Shown here piece by piece: positions 36,633 to 45,184 of a stretch of DNA of 64,000 bases; position 1 is the stretch's first letter; every line of letters begins with the position of its first letter. The notes below the pieces were generated by a model that saw only the letters and a program-made list of their open reading frames with translations, did no database searches and was not told the origin of the DNA. The translations under genes were made by a program, and so were the position numbers. Where the stretch lies: contig OY969919.1 of the NCBI GenBank assembly GCA_963704585.1, forward strand, positions 2,170,001-2,234,000. The letters run 5' to 3'. The DNA comes from Bog-756 sp963704585. GTDB lineage: Bacteria; Actinomycetota; Acidimicrobiia; Acidimicrobiales; RAAP-2.

Positions 36633-37852
36633 TCAACCGGAGGCATCCACCGTGCCGAAGATCGCCCGCCCCTCGGGGCTCCGCAGTACCTCGGCGCTCA
36701 TCGCCGGGAAGGGGCTGGGCACCACCTGCTCGCGCACTTCGGTCGGGAGGCTCAGATCTCCTCCGGTGTGGCCGACGCTGAACACCCGTTCCGGCCGCGC
36801 GCGACCGACCATCGCCCTTCCCCACCGCCAGAGGACGGCGATCCGGTTCCCGAAGCCGTTGAGGAAGCCGATGTGGACGAAGAGCCAGACGACCCAACCC
36901 GGAAAGCCGCTCAAGCGCACACCCTTGAAGCTGACGATCGCCTTGAAGCGACCGATGGTGTCGGCACTGCCGAGGTCACGGTAGGTGAAGTAGACCGAGT
37001 AGTCGGCGACCTTCATCCGGTGCCGGATGGTGTTGGCCGCATGCAGTCCTCCCTGCATGGCCACTTCGCAGACGCCTGGCAGGTCGTCGATCGCCGCCGT
37101 GTCACCCACCACGAAGACCTCCGGGTGGCCCGGCAGGGTCAGATCGGGAAGGACGGCCACCCGACTCTGGCGGTCGACCTCGGCGCCGGTCGCGTGACCG
37201 AGGGCCTGCGCGAGCGGTGAAGCGTGTACGCCGGCCGCCCAGATGACCGTCGCCGCCGTCAGCCGCTCGTCACCCTCCGGTCCTGACAACGTGGCTCCGA
37301 ACGCGTCCACGCCGGTCACCCGTGCGCCCATCCGCAGCTCCACCCCCATCGTCGTCAGCTCGGACGCGGCGCGACCGGCGAGCCGATCGCCGAAGTTGGC
37401 CAGCGGATCCGTGCCCCCGTCGACGAGCACGACCCGGACGTGCGACGGGTCGATGGAGCGGAACTCGTTGCGGAGGCTGCGGACCGCGAGTTCGCGTACC
37501 TGCCCTCCGAGCTCCACACCGGTCGGGCCGGCTCCGACCACGACCATCGTCGTGAAGAACCGCCGTGCCGTGCCGTGTCGCTGGTCGCCGTCTCGGCCAC
37601 CTCGAGGGCGCCGTAGACGCGACGACGCAGCTCGAGCGCGTGGTCGATCGTCTTCATCCCCGGAGCGATCAACGCGAACTCGTCGTGTCCGAAGTACGAC
37701 TGTCCGGCGCCGGCCGCGACGATGAGGCTGTCGTAGGCGAGCTCCAACGCGACCCCGGGGATGTTCTTCGCCCGCACGAGCCGACGCTCGAGATCGAAGC
37801 CGGTGGCCTCGGCGAGCTCGACCCGGTGACGTGCCTGTTGATCCTGCGCCAC
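36633..37852 (-). pseudogene. ndh: Type II NADH dehydrogenase (NDH-2), 5'-truncated and frameshifted
   Basis: The C-terminal two thirds of NDH-2 are recognisable. The NADH-binding VVVGAGPTGVELGGQ and the second FAD block PEVFVVGDTAAIDD are intact, followed by the membrane-anchoring C-terminus. The 5' part, GTG 37852 to about 37561, is in another frame. The join lies between 37560 and 37561 and the span is 3n+2. The N-terminal FAD Rossmann region (about 95 residues) is absent, and a stop lies eight codons upstream. Only about 130 bp separate it from the nitrilase, so it cannot be hidden there. Non-functional as it stands. Confidence 0.82.
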
Positions 37853-37983
37853 AGTCTGACCTCCAGTGATCGTCGGTCAGCCCCGTTGCCAAGTGGTGAG
37901 CTCAGGCCGATGCTAGCGGTGCAGGTCGACGGAGGTGCGTGCGTCCGAGATCCGCGGACAGGTGCGGCGGACGGGACGGACGG

Positions 37984-38950
37984 CTACCTCGCCCGGATCG
38001 ACCATTGCTGACCCAGCGTGCGCGCCACCTCTTCGCCCTCGGTGCCTGGAGATCCCCGGCGCGAATCGGACCGATCGAAGATCGGCACGCCGTGTTCGTC
38101 GGACAGCAAGCGCCGGTATGCACCGGGTTTCCGGTAGGCGTCTCCCATCGTCTCGCGCCCTCGGTACTCCCTGAGCGCGTCCAGATCGAGCGTGGCGAGG
38201 TAGACGTCCTCGTCACCGCCGCGCCTCGAAGACGAGCTGGTCACGGGGTCGACCATTGGGTTGTCCGTTCTGTTCGAAGACCATCCCGTCGAAGACGCTG
38301 GAGTGCCCGTCCTGATCGGGTGCCGAATAGTTCACCGTCGCGATCGCGGTCATGTTCTCGAACGCTCGGGACCGGAGCTGAGAGGTCCGCTCGCCGGCCA
38401 TGGGACAGGCGTTCGGCACCAGGATGAGTTCAGCACCGCCGAGCATCAGCTCACGCGCCGACTCGGGGAACTCTCGATCGGCGCAGATCATGACGCCGAC
38501 GTCGACGAACCCGCCCGCACAGTCGAGACGCGTGACCTCGAAGGACTCTCCGGGCGTGAGAGCTTTCTCCATTCCCCAGTCACACGTGTGAACCTTGGCG
38601 TAGCAAAGGACATCTCGACCATGCCGGTCGATCAGCAGGGCGGTGTTCCGGGGCGAGCCAGGCCACCGCTCCAGAAATGTCGTCAGGATCGCCATATCGC
38701 GGTCGGACGCGGCCTTTCGGAATTCGCCCACCCATGGATCGTCACGGGCGATGGCCATCTCCTGCCACTTCGTTCGTCCGGCCTCGTCATCAGGACAGGG
38801 GGCGTAACCGATCTGCCACATCTCCGGCAGGACCGCGATGTCCGCCCCCTCGGCGGCGGCCCTCGAACAGAGGTCCAAACCCTTTTGGAGGTTGGCCTGT
38901 GAGCCGCCGCTCGAGGCGGCTTGACAGAGCGCCAGCCGTAGGTCGGTCAC
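37984..38950 (-). pseudogene. Carbon-nitrogen hydrolase (nitrilase/amidase family), frameshifted
   Basis: The nitrilase triad is visible: Glu in VLPEMW, Lys in CYAKVHTCDWG, and Cys in VMICADREFPES. The first frame runs from GTG 38950 to about 38250. The C-terminal 80 residues (VDPVTSSS, DEDVYLATLDLDAL, KPGAYRRLLSD) are in the next frame and end at 37984. The span is 3n+1, so one extra base explains it. A repaired protein would be about 321 aa and would hydrolyse an amide or nitrile. The truncated frame already holds the triad, so partial activity cannot be excluded. Confidence 0.82.
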
Positions 38951-39155
38951 CACTCCAGTATGCGGCCCGACGACCGGCACCGCGTTCTCTCGGGATGCAC
39001 CACGACGCGGTCAGATCGGCAGAGCACGTCCTTCATACTCGGGACCGAGTCCCACCACTCTCGAACAGAGCACCCCGATGAAGCTCGAAGCATCGGATTG
39101 GCAGGGCGTTCCGATTGTTCGATGATCGGCTCGGTCCGGTTCTGGCGCGTGTGCG

Positions 39156-39533
39156 CTACGTGACGTAGGAGAGAGCGTCGGCCATATCGTCGAAACCGAC
39201 GATCTCCACGATCCTGCCGCTCCTGACGGTCAACACCTGATACCGGAGGGCTGCTCCGCCCCGCTCTTGGGCGTTCTCCGTCCCTCGCACGCTCATACTC
39301 ACGAGCAGGCGATCTCCGATCACTTCGACGTCGTTCACGGTTCCCCGGACGCCGGCATCCCGACCTCGCTGATACCACGTCAGCACTTGGTCGCGGCTCT
39401 TGCAGCTGGGATCGCGAGCCCCCGGCGCTCCCCACGTGACCTCCGGGTCCAGGAGCTCCGCGAAGGTTGCCAAGTCCTCTGTCGCCATCGCCCGCCTGAC
39501 GAGCACTGCCACCTCGTCCACGGTCTCGGTCAT
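39156..39533 (-). CDS. SnoaL-like / NTF2-fold protein
   Basis: 125 aa. AVLVRRAMATEDLATFAELLDPEVTWG is the standard N-terminal helix pair plus first strand of the fold. The C-terminus ends in GRIVEIVGFDDMADAL. It is probably a small isomerase, cyclase or binding protein. ATG 39533. It is the first gene past the frameshifted nitrilase and divergent from a methyltransferase. Function unknown. Confidence 0.82.
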   Translation of the reverse strand: MTETVDEVAVLVRRAMATEDLATFAELLDPEVTWGAPGARDPSCKSRDQVLTWYQRGRDAGVRGTVNDVEVIGDRLLVSMSVRGTENAQERGGAALRYQVLTVRSGRIVEIVGFDDMADALSYVT

Positions 39534-39737
39534 CCCACCATCGTCTCACCAGTCCGGTCCGACTGCTCTGTCTCGTCGCGTGGCACGCAGTTCCAACCTG
39601 TCGACTCCGGAGACTTGGGCGACCTTCAGGATGTGCGCGGGAACGGAACACTCGCAAGGATTCGGTCCCTTGGCCAGAGCGAAGGTCGCGGAGCCGAGGT
39701 CGTTGACCCTTCGGGCCCCCATCGGTAGCGTCCGTTC

Positions 39738-40523
39738 ATGAGTTCCGATCGCTCCTCGTCTCCGACCATCTCCCCCACGGAAGTGCCGGGCCGGATGGTG
39801 TCGGCGAACTCAGATTCCATCCGCCCCGAAACGCACGCCCGCTTCGAGTTCCAGGGTGGTCCGCCCTACTCGTTGGACACGATTCTCCACGTCTCCCGCT
39901 ACCTCTGGGCCGCACAGCTCTTTGTGCAGCTCGAGCATCACGTCCTTGATTTCGGTTGCGGCACAGGCTTCGGTGTGGCGCTCCTGTCGCCCCGATGTGC
40001 CGACATCATCGGTATCGATCTCGACCCGAATGTTGTCGGCCTGGGCGAACGGTTCCAGCTCACCAATGCACGGTTCCTGTGCGCAAACGCTTGCGATCCC
40101 TATCTCGGGGCTGCACTCGAGATCGATGGAATCGATGTCGCGCTCTCGATGGAGACGATCGAGCACTTGGAGGACTACTTCACGTATGTGGAGAACGTCG
40201 TGTCCATGATGAGGCAGACGGGCACCTTCGTCGTGGGAACACCGAATCGCACGATGACCTACAACCGCTACGAGAACCGACGCCATATGGATCCGTCCCA
40301 CGTCCAGGAGTTCACCGCCCGTTCGCTTCAACGGACCTTGGAGGCGTACTTCGACCAGGTGGAGATGTACTACCAGTACTTCCCCAACTTCTGGGAACGG
40401 GCTGCCGCAGGGATCCCCGTTGAGCTGACGTTCGACGACGTCGCCTTCCACCGCATCGAAGAGGTGCCCCAACAGGCCACCGATGCCTTCGCACTGGTCG
40501 CCGTGGCCACCCAACCCAAGTAG
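39738..40523 (+). CDS. Class I SAM-dependent methyltransferase
   Basis: 261 aa. HHVLDFGCGTGFGVALL is SAM motif I, IIGIDLDP ends strand 2, and ALSMETIEHLEDY is the post-I region. The type resembles methyltransferases of sugar or polyketide metabolism (Methyltransf_11/23). GTPNRTMTYNRYEN is common in glycan-related members. The base composition begins to drop here relative to the genes on the left. Substrate unknown. Confidence 0.86.
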   Translation: MSSDRSSSPTISPTEVPGRMVSANSDSIRPETHARFEFQGGPPYSLDTILHVSRYLWAAQLFVQLEHHVLDFGCGTGFGVALLSPRCADIIGIDLDPNVVGLGERFQLTNARFLCANACDPYLGAALEIDGIDVALSMETIEHLEDYFTYVENVVSMMRQTGTFVVGTPNRTMTYNRYENRRHMDPSHVQEFTARSLQRTLEAYFDQVEMYYQYFPNFWERAAAGIPVELTFDDVAFHRIEEVPQQATDAFALVAVATQPK

Positions 40524-40906
40524 TCGTTGCGTCCATTCTGGGGCGGACCACGAGCCTGGACTGACCCATACCGCCGGTTCAAGTACCTGAAGGACCAGTA
40601 CCGGGGCAGGGTCGTCGGGGGCACTGTCCCTGAGCTGGTCGGGGGGAGTTATTCCGGAACCGTCTGCGTTCTACAAGGGGAAGTCCTCCGGAAGTTTTGC
40701 TGCACTCCCCGTAGGGCCGCAGGTCTTCTGACGGTTTGTCACTTCACGAGTGCGCTGACGCAGGGCGGGTGGCTGCGGCTTTGGAGATGACGGGCGGATA
40801 GCGGGCCGAGCTGAGGCGGCTTTCGCGTTCACACACCGCGTCGGCTCGGGAGGTGCGCCGGGCCGTGGCGTTGCCGGGTGTCGGCTCGGGCTCGCACGCC
40901 CGATGG
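40524..40906. other. Intergenic stretch with a possible IS630-type transposase remnant
   Basis: No supported gene. On the plus strand near 40800-40880, some 25 codons read AELRRLSRSHTASAREVRRA, which resembles the N-terminal helices of IS630-family transposases. A stop precedes it and the similarity ends quickly. No inverted repeats were found. If real, it is a small scar. Confidence 0.25.
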
Positions 40907-41455
<549 letters not shown>

Positions 41456-41819
41456 CTCGCGAGGGTACCGCCGATGGTTCACAACTCATTGCAGCCACGA
41501 GTTGTCGTGACCTCAACGTGCAGGCGTCTCCGCCGACGCCGGAGAGAAATGCCGTCACCCTCAACCTGTCGAGGACCGGGAGGCTCGGTCCGGTCATCTG
41601 TGGGAGCGACGCGGCCCCCTCCCAGGTGCGAATCGACCGGGCAATGTCTCAAACGCTAGGGCCCATCGGGCAGCCGGGTATCCGGCTCGCATCTCGTGAC
41701 CTGGCCCAGCCACTGATCGCCGGTTGGTCGCTACTACTCTGACCTGGCGTTATCCTTCGGATCGTGAGCAGTCGGTGCGTCGAGCAAACGGAGAGATCAC
41801 TGGTGAGGAGGGCAACGTA
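41456..41819. other. Intergenic region between divergent DHFR-like and DegV genes
   Basis: About 360 bp without a convincing frame. It must hold both divergent promoters. A GAGGAGG ribosome-binding site for DegV lies at its right end. No repeats or RNA elements were recognised. Confidence 0.5.
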
Positions 41820-42662
41820 GTGCCCGGTATTCATATCGTTACTGATAGTTCCTGTGATCTGACCTCGGAGGAGGTCGATCAACTCGAGGTGGAGATCGTC
41901 CCGCTGAGCATCCGGTTCGGAAGCGACGAGTTCACGGACGGACTGGACCTGACAGTCGCTGACTTCTACAGCCGAATGGCGAAGTCTGACGAGCTTCCCC
42001 AGACGTCCTGCCCATCGCCCGGCGCCTTCGAGCAGGCATTTACGAGGGCAAGTGACGCCGGTGCCGATTCGGTCGTCTGTCTCAACATCTCTGGCGACCT
42101 GTCGAATACGTTGCAGTCGGCCACGGCTGCCTCCAACGCGGTGGCGGGAAAGATCCCCGTGCACGTCGTCGACAGCAGGTCCGTGTCGAGCGGACTCGGA
42201 ACCCTCGTACTGGAGGCCGCCCGAGTCGCCCGCAGAGCTCCGGTGGTCGAAGCCGTCTTGGAGCGGATCCGTTCGCTCATTCCCAGAACGCGCGTGTTCG
42301 CTGCATTGAACACGATCGAGAACCTGAAGAAGGGCGGCCGGATCGGCGGGGCACGGGCCATGCTCGGATCCATGCTTTCGATCAAACCGCTCATCGACCT
42401 CAGCACAGGTGAGGTGCAAGAAGCTGGAAAGCCACGCACCCGGACGAAGGCGATGCACATGCTCTACGAACGGATGATCCAAGCGGGATCGATCGAGCAT
42501 GTCGCGGTGATGCACGGTGGTGCACCCGACATCGACGACTTCCTCGATCTCATCGCCCCCCGATTTCCACGCGAGTCGCTTCGCTTGGGGCAGCTGGGCG
42601 CGATCATCGGGGCCCACGGTGGTGCGGAGATCATCGGGGTCAGCTGGATCGCTGCGACCTAG
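41820..42662 (+). CDS. DegV-family fatty-acid-binding protein
   Basis: 280 aa. HIVTDSSCDLTSEEV, TSCPSPGAFEQAF and NISGDLSNTLQSA followed by VVDSRSVSSGLG are the DegV motifs that form the fatty-acid pocket. Family members (FakB in firmicutes) present fatty acid to a kinase. No fakA-like gene is nearby. GTG 41820 has a strong GAGGAGG upstream, so the 32 upstream codons are probably not translated. Confidence 0.9.
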   Translation: MPGIHIVTDSSCDLTSEEVDQLEVEIVPLSIRFGSDEFTDGLDLTVADFYSRMAKSDELPQTSCPSPGAFEQAFTRASDAGADSVVCLNISGDLSNTLQSATAASNAVAGKIPVHVVDSRSVSSGLGTLVLEAARVARRAPVVEAVLERIRSLIPRTRVFAALNTIENLKKGGRIGGARAMLGSMLSIKPLIDLSTGEVQEAGKPRTRTKAMHMLYERMIQAGSIEHVAVMHGGAPDIDDFLDLIAPRFPRESLRLGQLGAIIGAHGGAEIIGVSWIAAT

Positions 42663-42962
42663 GGCGTTCGACAGAGCGGCACCCCGGTTCGCCGGCTCGA
42701 CGCAACACTGTCCTGACGCACTCGGTGTCGAGATCGGTTTCGCGAGCAGCAGACCCCCGTGGGGAGAGATGGCGCACCGGAACGCAGGGCCAGAATCAGT
42801 GGCCCGTGGCGCCGACCTCAGTGACCTCGTGCGGGAACGGGCGTGCTCACGTTCGGGTGACAGGCTCGGTGAAGCCGCCACGGGTCAACCGGATGCATGG
42901 CTGCGTTTGACCAATACAGTGGAGCAAACCTCCAGTTCGTCGAGCGAGAGAACGGAGCCCTC
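42663..42962. other. Intergenic region, no supported gene
   Basis: About 300 bp between DegV and YceI. Short open frames exist on both strands but none has a ribosome-binding site or recognisable sequence. A GAGCGAGAG stretch just before 42963 may be the YceI ribosome-binding site. Confidence 0.4.
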
Positions 42963-43511
42963 ATGGACGCGACCACGCCGTCTCCCTCCGTAGACCTCCA
43001 AACGCTCGTCCGCAACGCGCGGGGAACATGGTCACTCGATCCTGCCGGCTCGGCAGTGGAGTTCCATGTCAAGCACTTCTGGGCAGTGATCACCGTGCAC
43101 GGCCACTTCGAGCGGGTGGAAGGTGAGGGGACCGTCGACGAGGCGGGAAAGATCTCGGGCGAGCTCCGCATCGATGCGGCTTCGCTCACGACGAAGAACG
43201 GCAGACGTGACAAGCACCTGCGCTCGGCGGAATTCTTCGACGTCGAGCACCAGCCGACCGTCGTGGTGACGGTTCGTGGCCTCGTCCCCGAAGGGCGCAG
43301 CGTCCTCAAAGGCCAGGCGACCCTGGATGCCGCGGGACACCGTCAGGACCTTGCACCGATGGTCGAAGTGGTCGAAGCGCCATCCGACGCCGTAGTCCTG
43401 CGGGCAGAGGTTGTCGTCGACCGCACCGCGTTCGGGATGACCTGGAGCCCGCTCAAGATGGCATCGAGCGACGCGCGCGTCGTCGTCAACGCCCGCTTCG
43501 TCCGGAGCTGA
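42963..43511 (+). CDS. YceI-family protein (lipocalin-like, isoprenoid binding)
   Basis: 182 aa. GTWSLDPAGSAVEFHVKHF at the start, then RDKHLRSAEFFDVEHQPTV and a C-terminal FGMTWSPLKMASSDARVV region fit the YceI beta-barrel. No signal peptide is seen, so it is probably cytosolic, unlike periplasmic YceI. The family binds polyisoprenoids or amides. It sits seven bases upstream of a mycothiol-dependent gene and is probably in the same operon. Confidence 0.9.
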   Translation: MDATTPSPSVDLQTLVRNARGTWSLDPAGSAVEFHVKHFWAVITVHGHFERVEGEGTVDEAGKISGELRIDAASLTTKNGRRDKHLRSAEFFDVEHQPTVVVTVRGLVPEGRSVLKGQATLDAAGHRQDLAPMVEVVEAPSDAVVLRAEVVVDRTAFGMTWSPLKMASSDARVVVNARFVRS

Positions 43512-43518
43512 ACTCGAG

Positions 43519-44277
43519 ATGGCGTCGATCCTTGGAGCCCTTGGTTCGTCGGTCGAGCACCTTCGCTCTGTCGTCGAACCTCTTGGCGATGCCCAGCTCG
43601 ACCAGCCCGCGTATCCGGCCGAGTGGTCCATCGCCGATGTCCTCTCGCACATCGGATCCGGTGCGGTGATCATGCAGCGGCGACTCGATGACATCGTCGA
43701 GGGGAACGCGACGCCCGATGACTTCGCCCCGGGAGTGTGGGAATCGTGGAACGCCAAACCAGCCAGAGCCAAGGCGGACGACGCGCTCCCGGCGGACCGT
43801 GCCCTGCTGGATCGCATCGAATCGCTTTCGGAGGGGGATCGCTCGAGCTTTCGCTTCGCACTGGGCCCGCTGGAGCTGCTCTTCGACGGCTTTGTCGGTA
43901 TGCGGCTCAACGAGCATGCGCTGCATACGTGGGACGTCGAGGTCGCCGTCCGTCCGACTGCGACGGTGCCAGCCGAGTCCGTGGCACATGTCGTGGACAA
44001 CCTCGAGCTCATCGCTCGCTTCACCGCAATGCCGACGGGGAGCACCGAGGCGATCGCGGTGCGCACTGGCCAACCGAGGCGGGACTTCTCCATCGAGCTC
44101 TCCTCCGATGCGGTCACACTCGGAGTGGGAGATCAATCGCGCCCGCCCGATCTCGAACTGCCGGCCGAGGCGTTTGTCCGTCTCGTCTACGGGAGATTGG
44201 ATCCGGCTCACACCCCGAGCACCGTACGCGACTCCGGCGCGTTGGCGGAGCTGCGCAAGGTCTTTCCCGGCCCCTAG
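43519..44277 (+). CDS. Maleylpyruvate isomerase-family mycothiol-dependent protein
   Basis: 252 aa. The MDMPI/DinB four-helix N-terminal region is visible in AYPAEWSIADVLSHIGSG. The second metal-site region is MRLNEHALHTWDVEVA. The C-terminal part is SCP2-like. It is a paralogue of 16575-17423. ATG 43519 lies just after the YceI stop. The substrate is unknown, and mycothiol use is inferred from the family. Confidence 0.87.
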   Translation: MASILGALGSSVEHLRSVVEPLGDAQLDQPAYPAEWSIADVLSHIGSGAVIMQRRLDDIVEGNATPDDFAPGVWESWNAKPARAKADDALPADRALLDRIESLSEGDRSSFRFALGPLELLFDGFVGMRLNEHALHTWDVEVAVRPTATVPAESVAHVVDNLELIARFTAMPTGSTEAIAVRTGQPRRDFSIELSSDAVTLGVGDQSRPPDLELPAEAFVRLVYGRLDPAHTPSTVRDSGALAELRKVFPGP

Positions 44278-44522
44278 AGAGATCCGTGGGACACAAAAAG
44301 AGCTCCCCCCTCAAGCGCCGTGCTGCCTCGCCGAGTCGGTCGGCGATTCGGCCGCGCGGGACGACGTTCGAGCCCCTCCGATCCGCAATCGGCGTACGTG
44401 TTCGGCACCGACCCTCCGGCGCACTTTGGCGGCTCGAGCGCTCCTGCTCCGGTAGTGAATTGACTGGTATGTCGTAATACGATTTGGGCTTGGAGATCCA
44501 CCGTGCCGCATGAAAGCACGGA

Positions 44523-44747
44523 GTGTCCGACACATCAATCGAGCACGCAATCGCCAACTGTGTAGTCGTCGTCAGCCTCGATCCCGACGATGATCCGCCA
44601 AGGATGCTCGCCATCGGACCCGATTTCGATGGCAGTCTGCTCGAGGCCATCTGGCTCGAGTTCGACGAAGACGTTCAGGTCGTCATCCATGCCATGACAC
44701 TGCGGCCCTTGCTCTATGACCTACTACCCAAACAAGGAAGTATCTGA
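44523..44747 (+). CDS. Putative toxin of a type II toxin-antitoxin pair
   Basis: 74 aa. The core RMLAIGPDFDGSLLEAIWLE followed by VVIHAMTLRPLLYDLL resembles small actinobacterial proteins of the BrnT/HigB-like toxin type. The first strand-helix of such proteins is short here, so it may be N-terminally trimmed. The start is GTG 44523. An AT-rich stretch near 44460-44487 with a CGTAATACG dyad could be the promoter/operator. It overlaps the downstream ribbon-helix-helix gene by TGATG. Toxin activity is inferred from size and pairing. Confidence 0.6.
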   Translation: MSDTSIEHAIANCVVVVSLDPDDDPPRMLAIGPDFDGSLLEAIWLEFDEDVQVVIHAMTLRPLLYDLLPKQGSI

Positions 44748-45028
44748 TGACCGAGTCAAAGACCTACCGGACGAAGACCGGCAGAGTGCTAGACGACGAC
44801 GACCTCGAGTCGATCTCCAGCGAGGTCGAGTCAGCCACCTACGACGTCGAGGCGCTCAAGGCGCGACGTCGAGGCCGACCGACCATGGGCTCCGCGCCCG
44901 CGGATGTCGTGCCCGTGCGACTCGACCCTGAATTGCATGACGCAGTCCAGGCTCGGGTCGTTGCGGAGCACACCACGACCAGCGATGTCATCCGGCGGGC
45001 TCTCAGGGACTTTCTGCACATTGCCTGA
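44747..45028 (+). CDS. Putative ribbon-helix-helix antitoxin
   Basis: 93 aa. The C-terminal half VVPVRLDPELHDAVQARVVAEHTTTSDVIRRALRDFL has the strand-helix-helix of the CopG/Arc class, which binds DNA as a dimer. The N-terminal part (RTKTGRVLDDDDLESIS) would contact the toxin. ATG 44747 is coupled to the preceding gene. Such antitoxins usually repress their own operon. Confidence 0.75.
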   Translation: MTESKTYRTKTGRVLDDDDLESISSEVESATYDVEALKARRRGRPTMGSAPADVVPVRLDPELHDAVQARVVAEHTTTSDVIRRALRDFLHIA

Positions 45029-45184
45029 GCCTTGGCCCGGGTGCTTCCGGCTGCTCGGCGAGATGGAACTGTCTTGCTGACGGGCGACCGGTCTCCGGAA
45101 TGCTGCAGTGCCCACCGGTCTGGTCACTCATCGGTCGGTGGTCCAACACCGGTGGCGACCGGCATGAAGGTGGCATGAGTCGGC

